64,000 bases of DNA. It comes from Rahnella bonaserana. Lineage in GTDB: Bacteria > Pseudomonadota > Gammaproteobacteria > Enterobacterales > Enterobacteriaceae. Positions 1-8,665 of the stretch are shown here, piece by piece (position 1 is the first letter of the stretch; the number at the start of each line of letters is the position of its first letter). The stretch is taken from positions 1 to 64,000 of the forward strand of contig NZ_JAFMOW010000067.1 of NCBI RefSeq assembly GCF_019049675.1. Direction: 5' to 3'. Under the pieces are notes generated by a model. That model had not been told where the DNA came from and ran no database searches. It saw only the letters and a program-made list of their open reading frames with translations. Position numbers and translations under genes: made by a program.

Positions 1-42
1 CACCCCACCCCTCCCCTTCGCAGGGGAGGGAGCACAGAAATA

Positions 43-813
43 TCAACTACGTAAACCTCTGCCGCGTTCGATCAAGTACCACGCCAGCAAGTAAAACACC
101 GCAATAAACGCCACCAGCACGCTCATGGTAAACACCAGCGGCACGTCTGAAATCCCCAGGAATCCGTAGCGGAAGCCGCTGATCATGTAAACGATCGGGT
201 TCAGCTTAGAGACAGCCTGCCAGATTGGCGGCAGCAGCGACAGCGAGTAGAACACACCACCAAGATAGGTCAGCGGCGTCAGCACGAACGTCGGGATCAG
301 GCTGATATCGTCAAACGTTGTCGCAAACACCGCGTTCAGTAAACCGCCCAGCGAGAACAGGATCGCGGTCAGCAGTAAGGTCAGCGCGATGATCCACCAG
401 GAGTGGATCACCAGCGGGACGAAGAACAGCGAGATCGCCGTGACCAGGATCCCCACGCAGATCCCGCGCGCCACGCCGCCGCCGACATAACCGGCGATCA
501 CCACGTGCGTCGGTACGGGTGCTACCAGCAGTTCTTCAATGTTGCGCTGGAATTTAGCGCTGAAGAACGACGACGCCACGTTAGCGTAGGAGTTGGTGAT
601 CACCGCCATCATGATCAGCCCCGGCACGATAAACTGCATGTAGGTGAAGCCGTGCATGCTGCCGATCTGTGAACCGATCAGGTTACCGAAGATGATGAAA
701 TACAAGGTCATGGTGATGACCGGCGGAACCAGTGTTTGGATCCAGATCCGTCCAAAACGGTTGATCTCTTTCATCCAGATACTTTTGAGTGCCACCCAGT
801 ACAATTGCGACAT
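43..813 (-). CDS. yadH: ABC-2 type transporter permease YadH
   Basis: Inner-membrane permease of a two-gene ABC exporter. The 256-residue protein has about six hydrophobic segments and the conserved ABC-2 membrane core; the N-terminal VALKSIWMKEINRFGRIW is typical of the YadH family. It is encoded directly after yadG, the stop of yadG and the start of yadH sharing one base, so the two are translationally coupled. The substrate is not established for this family, and nothing nearby suggests one. Length and synteny match E. coli yadH. A GC-rich hairpin (9-30) follows the stop codon. Confidence 0.93.
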   Translation of the reverse strand: MSQLYWVALKSIWMKEINRFGRIWIQTLVPPVITMTLYFIIFGNLIGSQIGSMHGFTYMQFIVPGLIMMAVITNSYANVASSFFSAKFQRNIEELLVAPVPTHVVIAGYVGGGVARGICVGILVTAISLFFVPLVIHSWWIIALTLLLTAILFSLGGLLNAVFATTFDDISLIPTFVLTPLTYLGGVFYSLSLLPPIWQAVSKLNPIVYMISGFRYGFLGISDVPLVFTMSVLVAFIAVFYLLAWYLIERGRGLRS

Positions 814-1736
814 TATTTCTTTTCCTCACTGCCGTTCACCAGCGTGACAAACAGCTCTTCCAGACGGTTCGCCTTGTTACGCATACTCAATACCTGCACG
901 CCCTGCTTGCTCAGCTGGCTGAACAGGGAATTCAGTCCCTGCTCGCGCATGACTTCCACTTCCAGCGTTGACGTGTCCGTCAGCTGGCTACGATAGCCTT
1001 CGAGCACCGGCAGCGGGCTTTTTGCGCCTAAATCCAGAATGAACGTTTCGGATTTCAGCTTCGACAACAGCTCTTTCATACTGGTGTTTTCCACCAGCTG
1101 GCCGCCCTGAATAATGCCGATATTACGGCACAGCATTTCCGCTTCTTCCAGATAGTGCGTGGTCAGAATGATAGTGGTGCCCTGCGCGTTCAGCTCTTTC
1201 AGGAAGCCCCACATGGAGCGGCGCAGTTCGATATCCACGCCCGCCGTTGGTTCATCGAGGATCAGCAGTTTTGGCTCGTGCATCAGCGCACGGGCGATCA
1301 TCAGACGACGTTTCATCCCGCCGGAGAGCATGCGCGAACGCTCGTTGCGTTTGCCCCACAGATCCAACTGTGTGAGATATTTTTCCGCACGTTGCAGCGC
1401 CAGAGGACGCGGCACGCCGTAATAGCCGGCCTGATTGACCACCACCTGCATGACGGTTTCAAACGGGTTGAAGTTGAATTCCTGCGGCACCAGACCTAAC
1501 TGGCGTTTAGCGTTGACGATATCTTTATCGATGTCGTAGCCAAACACCTGCACTTTGCCGGCAGTTTTGTTGACCAGTGAACTGATGATACCAATGGTGG
1601 TGGATTTACCCGCACCGTTCGGCCCAAGCAGGGCATAAAAATCGCCAGCTTCGACGCGCAGATCGATTCCACGCAAAGCCTGTACACCACCGGCGTAAGT
1701 TTTGGTTAACTTTTCCAGTTCCAATGCATAATTCAT
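813..1736 (-). CDS. yadG: ABC transporter ATP-binding protein YadG
   Basis: Cytoplasmic ATPase partner of YadH. The 307-residue protein carries a Walker A motif (GPNGAGKST, about residue 39), the ABC signature LSGGMKRR and the Walker B/D-loop LLILDEPTAGVD. The C-terminal third is the extra domain of the DrrA-like export ATPases. It is the first gene of the yadGH pair and is read away from can. The start ATG follows a purine-rich AAGG upstream. The transported substrate is unknown. Confidence 0.94.
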   Translation of the reverse strand: MNYALELEKLTKTYAGGVQALRGIDLRVEAGDFYALLGPNGAGKSTTIGIISSLVNKTAGKVQVFGYDIDKDIVNAKRQLGLVPQEFNFNPFETVMQVVVNQAGYYGVPRPLALQRAEKYLTQLDLWGKRNERSRMLSGGMKRRLMIARALMHEPKLLILDEPTAGVDIELRRSMWGFLKELNAQGTTIILTTHYLEEAEMLCRNIGIIQGGQLVENTSMKELLSKLKSETFILDLGAKSPLPVLEGYRSQLTDTSTLEVEVMREQGLNSLFSQLSKQGVQVLSMRNKANRLEELFVTLVNGSEEKK

Positions 1737-1869
1737 AAAGGGAGCGTACCTTCTTGTGAAAACCCTGTTGTAGGAATGAGTAAGTGGAGATACCGAATCA
1801 GTTTGAAAAGTCGGGGCATTGCCCTATATTACCCCATCGCAGTGAGCTCGTTACAGGCTATTGACCTCC

Positions 1870-2526
1870 ATGAATGACATAGAAAGACTCATCAGTAACA
1901 ACGCAGCCTGGTCCAAAACCATGATTGACGAAGATCCTGGTTTCTTTGAACGCCTTTCCCAGTCTCAAAAACCCCGTTTCTTGTGGATTGGCTGTTCCGA
2001 TAGCCGTGTCCCCGCCGAGCGCCTGACAGGTCTTGAGCCGGGCGAACTTTTCGTTCACCGTAACGTCGCCAACCTGGTCATCCACACCGACCTTAACTGC
2101 CTGTCCGTTGTGCAATATGCTATCGACGTGCTGGAAGTCGAACACGTGATTATCTGCGGTCACTACGGCTGTGGCGGTGTGCAGGCGGCGGTTGAAAACC
2201 CTGAACTGGGTTTGATTAATAACTGGTTGTTGCATATCCGGGACATCTGGTACAAACACAGTTCTCTGCTGGGCGAACTGTCGCCAGAAAAACGTCTCGA
2301 TAAATTGTGTGAACTGAATGTGGTTGAGCAAGTCTACAACCTCGGTCACTCCACGGTGATGCAATCGGCCTGGAAACGCGGCCAGAAAGTCACGCTGCAC
2401 GGCTGGGTTTACGGCATTCAGGACGGACGTTTGCGCAACCTGCAAGTTGACGCCACCAGCCGCGAAACGCTGGAACAGCGCTACCGTCAGGGCGTCTCCG
2501 CCTTGCTGAACGGCGACCCGCAATAA
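1870..2526 (+). CDS. can: Beta-class carbonic anhydrase Can
   Basis: Interconverts CO2 and bicarbonate in the cytoplasm, supplying bicarbonate for carboxylations. Counted from the ATG at 1870, the zinc ligands fall at Cys42, Asp44, His98 and Cys101 (motifs GCSDSR and CGHYGCGG), the E. coli Can numbering. An in-frame TTG at 1861 would add three residues, but it has only 3 nt between an upstream AGG and the codon, so I take the ATG (218 aa). It is divergent from yadG and followed by a strong intrinsic terminator. Confidence 0.96.
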   Translation: MNDIERLISNNAAWSKTMIDEDPGFFERLSQSQKPRFLWIGCSDSRVPAERLTGLEPGELFVHRNVANLVIHTDLNCLSVVQYAIDVLEVEHVIICGHYGCGGVQAAVENPELGLINNWLLHIRDIWYKHSSLLGELSPEKRLDKLCELNVVEQVYNLGHSTVMQSAWKRGQKVTLHGWVYGIQDGRLRNLQVDATSRETLEQRYRQGVSALLNGDPQ

Positions 2527-2560
2527 CCAGCCGCACTACTCTACCGAATTTCAAAAAACA

Positions 2561-2587
2561 AAAGGCACAAAAATGTGCCTTTTTTAC
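2561..2587 (+). terminator. Rho-independent terminator of can
   Basis: A 9-bp perfect stem (2561-2569 with 2574-2582) closes an AAAA loop and runs into a U tract. It lies 35 nt after the can stop codon. Confidence 0.9.
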
Positions 2588-2674
2588 CATTTATTTTTCC
2601 TGCACTTACAACGCGATCGCTATTAATCAATGAGTTATATGCGGTGTAAGCAGCGACAAGCCCCTAAAAGATGT

Positions 2675-2800
2675 TTAGACGTGGACACTATGTGGACACT
2701 CCAGCCCCGCTTTTCCTCTCAGTGGATTGAAAGAAATGGCGTCCTGCAGGAAGTCCGGCGCGAAGTGAGCGTAGACCATTGTCTGGTTAATATTAAAGCG
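2675..2800 (-). pseudogene. 3' fragment of a phage-type tyrosine recombinase (integrase)
   Basis: Reading leftward, the frame encodes NQTMVYAHFAPDFLQDAI followed by FNPL and a short tail to a TAA at 2675-2677. This is the C-terminal signature of phage and island integrases. The catalytic tyrosine codon is at 2771-2773. In the same frame a stop codon occurs a few residues beyond 2815, and no helix, Arg or HxxR portion of the integrase can be found upstream. Only the last 40 or so residues remain, so I read this as a relic of an excised or decayed element. Confidence 0.8.
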
Positions 2801-2964
2801 CCTCCGGCGCGCCTCGGAGTCCTGTCAATAACTGGGGGTTAGGTGGAAAGAAACAAGCCAAAAATAGGCTTGTTGGGAGCGATAAAGGAGGTTGGGAAAA
2901 TAAGAATTTTCTTGTTTGCTGGCTTGTTTAGCCTGTTAATAAAAACATGTTTTAAAAAACAGTA

Positions 2965-2992
2965 TTGACACTATTTTAGAAATCCGTAAATT
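2965..2992 (+). promoter_or_regulatory. Candidate sigma70 promoter with no downstream ORF
   Basis: A consensus TTGACA (2965-2970) and a TAAATT -10-like element (2987-2992) are 16 bp apart in AT-rich DNA. No coding sequence follows on this strand until the csp gene at 3912. It points toward the GTAA repeat and the orphan terminator at 3564. This is prediction only. Confidence 0.35.
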
Positions 2993-3169
2993 AGCGTTCA
3001 ACAGCGGTGTTATTGCAGTTTGCTGTTTAGAAATAGGAAGTTTGTCAGGTTTATATGTTATTTGCGATAAAGGCCACGAAGTTTTTTGTATGGGATAGTT
3101 GATATGAGATTTTCGGTTTTATTATATCAACAATGCTTTAAGGCCATGTAGTTGTTCTAACATCGCAAG

Positions 3170-3255
<86 letters not shown>

Positions 3256-3563
3256 CGCGACGATGTAAGGTCATGATGTAAAAGAAGTTGTTGTTGCGAT
3301 TTGATTTAAAAGAGTTGGGTATTATCGCAACGAAAGTAAGGCCACGCATCAAAAGTAAATGTCGCAGGGGAAGTGTACTTGTTTAAAGTGCCATTCTTGA
3401 GTTGTACAGAAGTTTGGCGGAATACATTCATACGTTAACTGGAGGGAAATTTTTAATTATCACCCAATATTAACTGTGGTAAACGTGTACATTTAAAAGA
3501 AGTATCATTAGCAGTAATTATTATTAAGTTCATTAATGTTAAATCTGAAGTCTGTAGTACCTT

Positions 3564-3598
3564 AAAAGCCCTGACTGCAACGGTCAGGGCTTTTATTG
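3564..3598 (+). terminator. Strong orphan intrinsic terminator
   Basis: A 12-bp perfect stem (3564-3575 with 3583-3594), 7-nt loop and T-rich flanks on both sides. No CDS ends just before it on the plus strand, so it either ends a non-coding transcript or insulates the csp promoter. The A-tract on its left would let it work in both directions. Confidence 0.8.
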
Positions 3599-3699
3599 TA
3601 TATGTGGCAAGGGAATTATCTCATTAATCTCGTTCTTATGTTAAGTCGCAGGGATTGCAGGTGCTTTTTTATACACCTTACCATCAGTAAAATTAATCC

Positions 3700-3911
3700 T
3701 TGCTTATTGAATCGTTCCATGACTAATATGATTGCATCGGTTTGGAACACAGACCTTATGAAAGCAGTTTTAGTAAAGCAGTCCTCAGTTCAAGCGTTAT
3801 CCTCAGATACCCTTCTTCATGAGCCTCCTCCTAAGTGCCCAATAAGTAAAACTCTGCAAAACAGGCCATCTTAGCTGCACAAGCGGCTCAAAAAAATGAA
3901 AGGAAGTATCT
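3700..3911 (+). promoter_or_regulatory. Cold-shock promoter and cspA-type 5' leader
   Basis: TTGCTT (3700-3705) and TAATAT (3724-3729) with an 18-bp spacer put the start of transcription near 3736. The leader would be about 175 nt. It begins with CGGTTTGGAACACAGACC and continues through blocks such as AAAGCAG and GTTATC, closely resembling the E. coli cspA leader, including a relative of its cold box. In that family the leader refolds at low temperature and lets translation proceed. A purine-rich AAAGGAAG lies just before the start codon. Confidence 0.75.
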
Positions 3912-4124
3912 ATGTCTAACAAAATGACTGGTTTAGTAAAATGGTTTAACCCTGAAAAAGGCTTCGGCTTCATCACTCCTGAAGACGGCAGCAAAGACGT
4001 GTTCGTTCACTTCTCCGCCATTCAGAGCAGCGATTTTAAAACCTTAGACGAAGGCCAAAAAGTGGAGTTCTCTATCGAGAACGGCGCTAAAGGCCCGTCA
4101 GCAGCTAATGTTATCGCGCTTTAA
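3912..4124 (+). CDS. Cold-shock protein, CspA family
   Basis: A 70-residue single OB-fold RNA chaperone. The RNP1 motif KGFGFITP and RNP2 motif DVFVHFSAI are intact, together with the exposed aromatic residues used for RNA binding. Overall identity is shared between CspA (N-terminal [13 protein letters not shown]) and CspE (C-terminal [14 protein letters not shown]), so I do not assign a paralogue letter. The long leader points to cold induction. It is monocistronic, with its own promoter and terminator. It is not at this locus in E. coli. Confidence 0.93.
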   Translation: MSNKMTGLVKWFNPEKGFGFITPEDGSKDVFVHFSAIQSSDFKTLDEGQKVEFSIENGAKGPSAANVIAL

Positions 4125-4194
4125 TTGCCGATAATTGCGCTAACACTTACGACAGCGATGAAGGCCTGAGCCTGAGCAGATAAGTGAAAGTGAT

Positions 4195-4223
4195 AAAAAA
4201 CCCGCCTTGAGCGGGTTTTTTAT
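4195..4223 (+). terminator. Intrinsic terminator of the csp gene
   Basis: A CCCGC/GCGGG stem (4201-4215) is extended by A-U pairs into a run of Ts, 70 nt after the csp stop. Confidence 0.88.
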
Positions 4224-4260
4224 TACCTGGCAGCAGTGGTTCTTCTAATCGGAAAAAGAT

Positions 4261-4291
4261 ATATAAAAACGGCTTCCATTAGGAAGCCGTT
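4261..4291 (-). terminator. Intrinsic terminator of hpt
   Basis: A 10-bp stem (4268-4277 with 4282-4291) and ATTA loop. Read leftward it is followed by TTTTTATAT. It lies 25 nt beyond the hpt stop. Confidence 0.85.
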
Positions 4292-4315
4292 GCAAAAAAT
4301 GCTAATTGTGAATCT

Positions 4316-4852
4316 CTACTCGTCCAGCATTACGACCTTACCTACATACGGCAGATGGCGATAACGCTGAGCGTAGTCGATGCCGTAACCGACAACGAAT
4401 TCATCCGGGATCGGGAAACCGACGTATTCGACTTTAACGTCAACTTCCCGGCGTTCTGGTTTATCCAGCAGGGTGCAAATGGCCAGAGATTTCGGGCCGC
4501 GCAGTTGCAGAATTTCACGCACTTTGCTGAGTGTATTACCGGAATCGATGATGTCTTCAACGATCAGTACATCTTTACCACGAATGTCTTCGTCGAGATC
4601 TTTAAGGATCTTAACGTCGCGGGTGGTAGACATGCCGTTGCCGTAGCTTGAGGCGGTCATGAAGTCCACTTCGTGTGGCACATCCACGGCGCGACACAGG
4701 TCAGCCATGAACATGAATGAACCGCGCAGCAATCCAACCAGCACCATTTCACTGCCGCTGTCACGGTAATGCTCGGTGATTTCACGGCCCAACTCGGCAA
4801 TTCGGGTTTTGACTTCCTGTTCGGAAATCATGACGTCAACGCGATGTTTCAT
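4316..4852 (-). CDS. hpt: Hypoxanthine phosphoribosyltransferase
   Basis: Purine salvage enzyme that joins hypoxanthine (and poorly guanine) to PRPP to give IMP. The 178-residue protein has the PRPP-binding loop [14 protein letters not shown] and the family N-terminus [13 protein letters not shown] at 4867 would add five residues but would overlap the AGGTGG ribosome-binding site, so the ATG at 4852 is preferred. Read leftward as a single gene with its own promoter and terminator. Length and sequence match E. coli Hpt almost throughout. Confidence 0.96.
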   Translation of the reverse strand: MKHRVDVMISEQEVKTRIAELGREITEHYRDSGSEMVLVGLLRGSFMFMADLCRAVDVPHEVDFMTASSYGNGMSTTRDVKILKDLDEDIRGKDVLIVEDIIDSGNTLSKVREILQLRGPKSLAICTLLDKPERREVDVKVEYVGFPIPDEFVVGYGIDYAQRYRHLPYVGKVVMLDE

Positions 4853-4926
4853 ATAAAGACTAACCACCTGATTTAAGAATATTTATCGCTGCTTTATAGA
4901 AAAGCAGCGACCATATAGTGGAAAGG

Positions 4927-4955
4927 ATTATACCAAAGAACCCGCCGATGAGTAA
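4927..4955 (-). promoter_or_regulatory. Predicted hpt promoter
   Basis: On the minus strand a perfect TATAAT (4932-4927), preceded by TGG, sits 17 bp from a weak TTACTC. This gives a leader of about 70 nt before the hpt ATG. Confidence 0.5.
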
Positions 4956-5159
4956 CGCCGGTGTCAGCTTCCGATGCAACCGGGTCAGCTCAACTTAGTC
5001 ATTAGTTACCGCGATATTTTTTTATCCCAAAAGCACCATTTTTCAGATATGTAACCCGTGCATTCCGCCATTGAGCTGGCATCTGGGCCCCTGCAGGGGA
5101 AAAGACGGATGTTCTGAAGGCCGTTGCCCGGGCGCTGCGGAAATTATCATTCAGCCGCG
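4956..5159. other. Gap between hpt and srlR
   Basis: This is where gcd lies in E. coli. I see no remnant of it. A CCCCTGCAGGGG palindrome (5090-5101) is the only notable structure, and no gene is supported. Confidence 0.5.
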
Positions 5160-5933
5160 TCACTCATCGTCTTCCCCGACTAAAATAATGCGGATCCCCA
5201 GCTTTTCGATGGCATCACGATATTGCTGGCTTAACCCGCTGTCCGTGATTAACGTATCGACCTTGCTTAAATGACACACCACATTCGGGCTTTTACGGCC
5301 AAATTTTGACGAGTCCACCAGCAGGAAAATACGTTCAGCCGCTTTACACATCGCCTGACTGACACCGTGAACTTCGTTGAAAGTGGTGACGCCGCCGTCG
5401 AGATCGACGCCATCGGCACCAATAAACAGCTTATCGAAGTTGAATTTATCGAAGGCGCTTTCGGCCAGACTGCCGTGGAAGGAAGAGGATTTTTTGCGGT
5501 AGGTGCCGCCTGGCATCAGGATTGTCTGGTCGTTATCCAGTTCCACCAGCGCACTGACGATATGCAGGCTGTTGGTCATCACAGTGATGTTATTGAACTG
5601 GCTGAGAAAAGGTACCATCTGCATCACGGTGCTGCCCGCATCAAAAATCAGCGAGTCCCCGTCCTGAATTTCCTGAATGGCCGCGCGGGCGATGCGCAGT
5701 TTTTTGCCGGTATTGATGTGAGTTTTACGATCGATGGGCTGATCGCCTTCTTCACGGCTCAGCACCACGCCGCCGTAAGTGCGGATCACTGCGCCCTCTT
5801 CTTCCAGCAGGGTGAGATCTTTGCGGATAGTGGTGCCGGTAGTGGCGAAATGCGCGGCGAGATCGTCCACCGCCGTCTTTCCATATTGCTGCAAGTGCTC
5901 CAGTATCGCCGCCTGCCGTTGCTTAGGTTTCAT
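5160..5933 (-). CDS. srlR: Sorbitol operon repressor SrlR (DeoR family)
   Basis: DeoR-type DNA-binding repressor of the glucitol/sorbitol operon. The N-terminal winged helix ([18 protein letters not shown], then [15 protein letters not shown] as recognition region) is followed by the sugar-phosphate-sensing DeoR C domain with [12 protein letters not shown]. The ATG at 5933 (257 aa) matches the E. coli start; a GTG one codon upstream is the alternative. It is the last gene of srlAEBDMR. CTTTGAAAG and CTTTTAAAG motifs just upstream resemble those at the operon promoter and could allow autoregulation. Confidence 0.95.
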   Translation of the reverse strand: MKPKQRQAAILEHLQQYGKTAVDDLAAHFATTGTTIRKDLTLLEEEGAVIRTYGGVVLSREEGDQPIDRKTHINTGKKLRIARAAIQEIQDGDSLIFDAGSTVMQMVPFLSQFNNITVMTNSLHIVSALVELDNDQTILMPGGTYRKKSSSFHGSLAESAFDKFNFDKLFIGADGVDLDGGVTTFNEVHGVSQAMCKAAERIFLLVDSSKFGRKSPNVVCHLSKVDTLITDSGLSQQYRDAIEKLGIRIILVGEDDE

Positions 5934-5979
5934 CACGATTTTCGCTCAAATTTTAAGATAAATTCACTGCCATCATTCT

Positions 5980-6004
5980 CTTTGAAAGATAATAGCTTTT
6001 AAAG
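5980..6004 (-). promoter_or_regulatory. Candidate SrlR operators before srlR
   Basis: Two nine-base near-palindromes, CTTTGAAAG (5980-5988) and CTTTTAAAG (5996-6004), 16 bp centre to centre. They repeat the core seen at the srlA promoter. Inferred from that recurrence only. Confidence 0.4.
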
Positions 6005-6012
6005 TGAAAATA

Positions 6013-6378
6013 TCATGATTTCGGTTCAATCGCTAATGATAGTGCAGTTTGAATATTCGGATCTTTCGGGAAGATCACACCTGTCATCAATTGTTCCCGG
6101 CTCATGCCATTAAGCGATGAAACCGGCTGAGGGCGAGCGAAGATCGTCAGGCCGCGCAGTAAAAATCCGTCACAGACTTTCTCCTGTTGATCGAACGCCA
6201 GCGCCAGCACCACTCTGGGTTTGAAACGCCCGCCGGAACGCCCGACGCCGACGTTTCCCTGCAAACACAACTTGTCGAATGCCCGGTTAAAGCGTTGCAA
6301 CTGCCACCAGCCCAGCGCGATTTGCGCCACCCAGGCCAGTACCGCACAGAGGATTAATGCCGAAGTCGGGGTCATCAT
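6013..6378 (-). CDS. srlM: Glucitol operon activator SrlM (GutM)
   Basis: Small accessory activator of the sorbitol operon, 121 residues. It has one N-terminal membrane-like segment (ALILCAVLAWVAQIALGWW), then the conserved block RFNRAFDKLCLQGNVGVGRS. The family is named as an activator from E. coli genetics, but its mechanism is not evident from the sequence. Two adjacent ATGs (6378 and 6375) follow an AAGGAG, the second having the better spacing. It is separated from srlD by a very stable hairpin that may lower its expression relative to the PTS genes. Confidence 0.92.
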   Translation of the reverse strand: MMTPTSALILCAVLAWVAQIALGWWQLQRFNRAFDKLCLQGNVGVGRSGGRFKPRVVLALAFDQQEKVCDGFLLRGLTIFARPQPVSSLNGMSREQLMTGVIFPKDPNIQTALSLAIEPKS

Positions 6379-6427
6379 GTTCTCCTTAATGTGATTTTCT
6401 TATTAACATGGTTTGCTCATTAAAATT

Positions 6428-6460
6428 GCCATCCGCCCCTGCAAGACAGGGGCGGATGGC
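6428..6460 (-). promoter_or_regulatory. 14-bp perfect hairpin between srlD and srlM
   Basis: Arms 6428-6441 and 6447-6460 are exactly complementary, with a 5-nt loop, starting two bases after the srlD stop. Read in the operon direction it is followed by AATTTTAATG, a weak T tail. It could act as a leaky terminator or as a 3'-end stabiliser for the upstream message. Confidence 0.7.
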
Positions 6461-6461
6461 A

Positions 6462-7241
6462 TCAGAACATCACCTGACCACCGGTGATATTGATCGACTG
6501 ACCGGTGCAATATGAGGCTTTATCGCTGGCGTAAAACAGCAGCATATCCAGCACGTCCTGATAGTCGCACCCGCGTTTCAGCGGCACTTTATCAATGTAA
6601 TATTGCTCGACTTCATCGGCCTTGATGCCGAGTTTTTTGGCGTACTGCGGCAATAATGACTGGAACATCGGTGATTTGAGCAAGTTACCGAGCATCAGCG
6701 AATGCACGGTGATGCCGTATTCCGCAAGATCCAGCGCCAGTGACTGCGTCAGCCCCACGCCGCCAAATTTGGCCGCGCTGTAACCGGCGTTGTGTTTGCT
6801 GCCCACTTTGCCGGATTTGGAGTTAATCTGAATAATCCTTCCCGGCACACGGTCGCGGATCATCAGACGGGAAAACTCGCGGGCACAAAGGAAATACCCC
6901 ACCAGATTGACCTGCAAAGAGAGATCAAAGTCGTTGAGAGCGAAATCCGTGATCGGCGATGCTTTCGCCATTCCCGCGCTGTACACCAGCAAACTGACCT
7001 TGCCGAATGTCTGATCCACCGCTTTCGCCAGTTGCTCTACGCTGGCTTCATTGGTGGCATCGACGGTAAAGCCAAATGCCCGGTCCTCACCAAACTGCCG
7101 GTTAATCTGTTCTGCCACCGACGCGGCATTTTTCTCATTCAAATCCGCCACCGCCACGCGATAGCCGGATTCAGCCAGCCCCTGACAGAGAAATGCGCCC
7201 AGCGTCTGCCCTCCGCCGATCACCACTGCAACCTGTTCCAT
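6462..7241 (-). CDS. srlD: Sorbitol-6-phosphate 2-dehydrogenase
   Basis: Short-chain dehydrogenase that oxidises imported D-sorbitol-6-phosphate to fructose-6-phosphate with NAD. The 259-residue protein has the Rossmann glycine motif (GGGQTLGAFLCQGLAESG near the N-terminus) and the catalytic Ser, followed by YSAAKFGG (Tyr and Lys of the YxxxK motif). It sits between srlB and srlM, 22 nt from srlB. It is full length compared with E. coli SrlD. Confidence 0.96.
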   Translation of the reverse strand: MEQVAVVIGGGQTLGAFLCQGLAESGYRVAVADLNEKNAASVAEQINRQFGEDRAFGFTVDATNEASVEQLAKAVDQTFGKVSLLVYSAGMAKASPITDFALNDFDLSLQVNLVGYFLCAREFSRLMIRDRVPGRIIQINSKSGKVGSKHNAGYSAAKFGGVGLTQSLALDLAEYGITVHSLMLGNLLKSPMFQSLLPQYAKKLGIKADEVEQYYIDKVPLKRGCDYQDVLDMLLFYASDKASYCTGQSINITGGQVMF

Positions 7242-7263
7242 AACTGACTCCTGATTCAGATAA

Positions 7264-7626
7264 TTAATCGATAAATTTCAATATGCTGCCCAGCGGAATA
7301 TCGTCGGGCGTGGTGCCTTTTACATGGACGCTGCCGGGAAACTCTGCCTCGGCACTGCCGTCAAAACGCAGGGTGATATGCCCCAGCTCACGCAGATTTT
7401 GCATCGCCACGTCGCCCACGGCGGTCACCGGATAACGCACATCGGCCAGTTCCATGTAAGCGCCGCGATGCAATTCCCCTTCGGTTTTCCCGTGCTGATG
7501 AATGAAGCAGTAATCCTGAATGTCTGCCGGTGCGCCTTCACGGAAAGTGATCAACATCTGGTCGGTCAGCGCCTCACGCGCGAAGTCGCCGATTTGCGTG
7601 ATAGTGGTTTGATAGATGGTTTGCAC
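7264..7626 (-). CDS. srlB: PTS glucitol/sorbitol-specific enzyme IIA
   Basis: Cytoplasmic phosphocarrier of the sorbitol PTS: it takes phosphate from HPr and passes it to SrlE. The 120-residue protein has the conserved block DYCFIHQHGK containing the likely phosphorylated histidine, and the family ending IPLGSILKFID. It lies 9 nt after srlE and is the standard third gene of the operon. Confidence 0.95.
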   Translation of the reverse strand: MQTIYQTTITQIGDFAREALTDQMLITFREGAPADIQDYCFIHQHGKTEGELHRGAYMELADVRYPVTAVGDVAMQNLRELGHITLRFDGSAEAEFPGSVHVKGTTPDDIPLGSILKFID

Positions 7627-7635
7627 GATAACTCC

Positions 7636-8619
7636 TTACTGATAGATGAAAGCGGAAGCGGCCCAGGCGATAAGTACCGTCGGTGCGCCGGTCAGAAAAC
7701 GGCTGACCAGCACCGAAGGCACGCCCACGCGCACGGTGTCCTGTTTGGCTTCGGCCAGCGACAATCCGACGGGAATGAAATCGCAGGCCGCCTGAGCGTT
7801 GATGGCGAAAAGTGCAGGCAGCGCCAGATGTGGCGGGATATTACCCAGTCCGATCTGTACCCCCACCAGCACCCCGATAACCTGCGCGATGACCGCGCCG
7901 GGGCCGAGGAAGGGAGAAAGCAGCGGGAAGGAACAGATCAGCGCCAGCATCACCAGTCCGACCGGGCTTTTCGCCAGCGGCGTCAGCCCGTGCGCCACCA
8001 GATCACCCAGCCCGGAGGCCATAATGATGCCGATCAGCGCCGCCACGAAGGCCATAAATGGCAGGATGGTTTTGAGTACCGTATCAATGGTGTCGCGTCC
8101 GGCCTGGAACAGCACGGCAACGCCGGAGCCCATACCCATACCGACTTTCGCCAGCAAGCCGTCGCTCTGTTCAGTGATTTTTTTGGTGGTGTCGTAGTCG
8201 CGTCCTGCCGCAGCGGGTTTCGCCGCCGCGCTTACCGGTTCCGCGGCGTCTGTGCTTTCAATAACAATGTCATGCTCACGCACGCCGGAGACGTAAATGT
8301 CTTCGGTAATAAACTGCGCCAGCGGGCCAGACTTGCCGGTCGAATGAATGTTTACGGTCGGAATGCGCCGCTTTGGGTAGATGCCGCAACGCAGCGTGCC
8401 GCCACAGTCGATGACCGCCACACCGATTTCTTCCGCCGGGGGCTCGCCTTCCTTGAAACCGTCCACCGTTTCCCAGCCGGTCAGCTCCGCCAGCTTGTCG
8501 ACAATCGCCGGGCGCGTGCCCGCCGTGATATACACCACTTTTTTGCCGGGCACCGCGTCAATCAACAGCGGACCGCCCCAGCCACCTTCACCCCGGTTAA
8601 TACGGATCGTAACGCTCAT
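7636..8619 (-). CDS. srlE: PTS glucitol/sorbitol-specific enzyme IIB-IIC1
   Basis: Membrane enzyme II of the sorbitol PTS. The N-terminal IIB domain (about residues 1-120) carries the phosphocysteine motif [18 protein letters not shown] linker rich in Ala, Glu and Pro leads to the IIC1 membrane part ([11 protein letters not shown], then [20 protein letters not shown]). At 327 residues it is slightly longer than the E. coli protein because the linker is longer. It is preceded by GGAGCAG at good spacing and follows srlA by 46 nt. Confidence 0.95.
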   Translation of the reverse strand: MSVTIRINRGEGGWGGPLLIDAVPGKKVVYITAGTRPAIVDKLAELTGWETVDGFKEGEPPAEEIGVAVIDCGGTLRCGIYPKRRIPTVNIHSTGKSGPLAQFITEDIYVSGVREHDIVIESTDAAEPVSAAAKPAAAGRDYDTTKKITEQSDGLLAKVGMGMGSGVAVLFQAGRDTIDTVLKTILPFMAFVAALIGIIMASGLGDLVAHGLTPLAKSPVGLVMLALICSFPLLSPFLGPGAVIAQVIGVLVGVQIGLGNIPPHLALPALFAINAQAACDFIPVGLSLAEAKQDTVRVGVPSVLVSRFLTGAPTVLIAWAASAFIYQ

Positions 8620-8665
8620 TTTCTGCTCCGATTTTTAGAATTGGATTTGAATAAATGGAACCTGC

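Noticed and set aside
1858-2523. Minus-strand ORF opposite can
   Set aside because: It exactly mirrors the carbonic anhydrase gene, whose zinc site is intact; no independent evidence of expression.
2595-2842. Plus-strand ORF ending near 2842
   Set aside because: Its DNA is explained by the integrase relic on the other strand.
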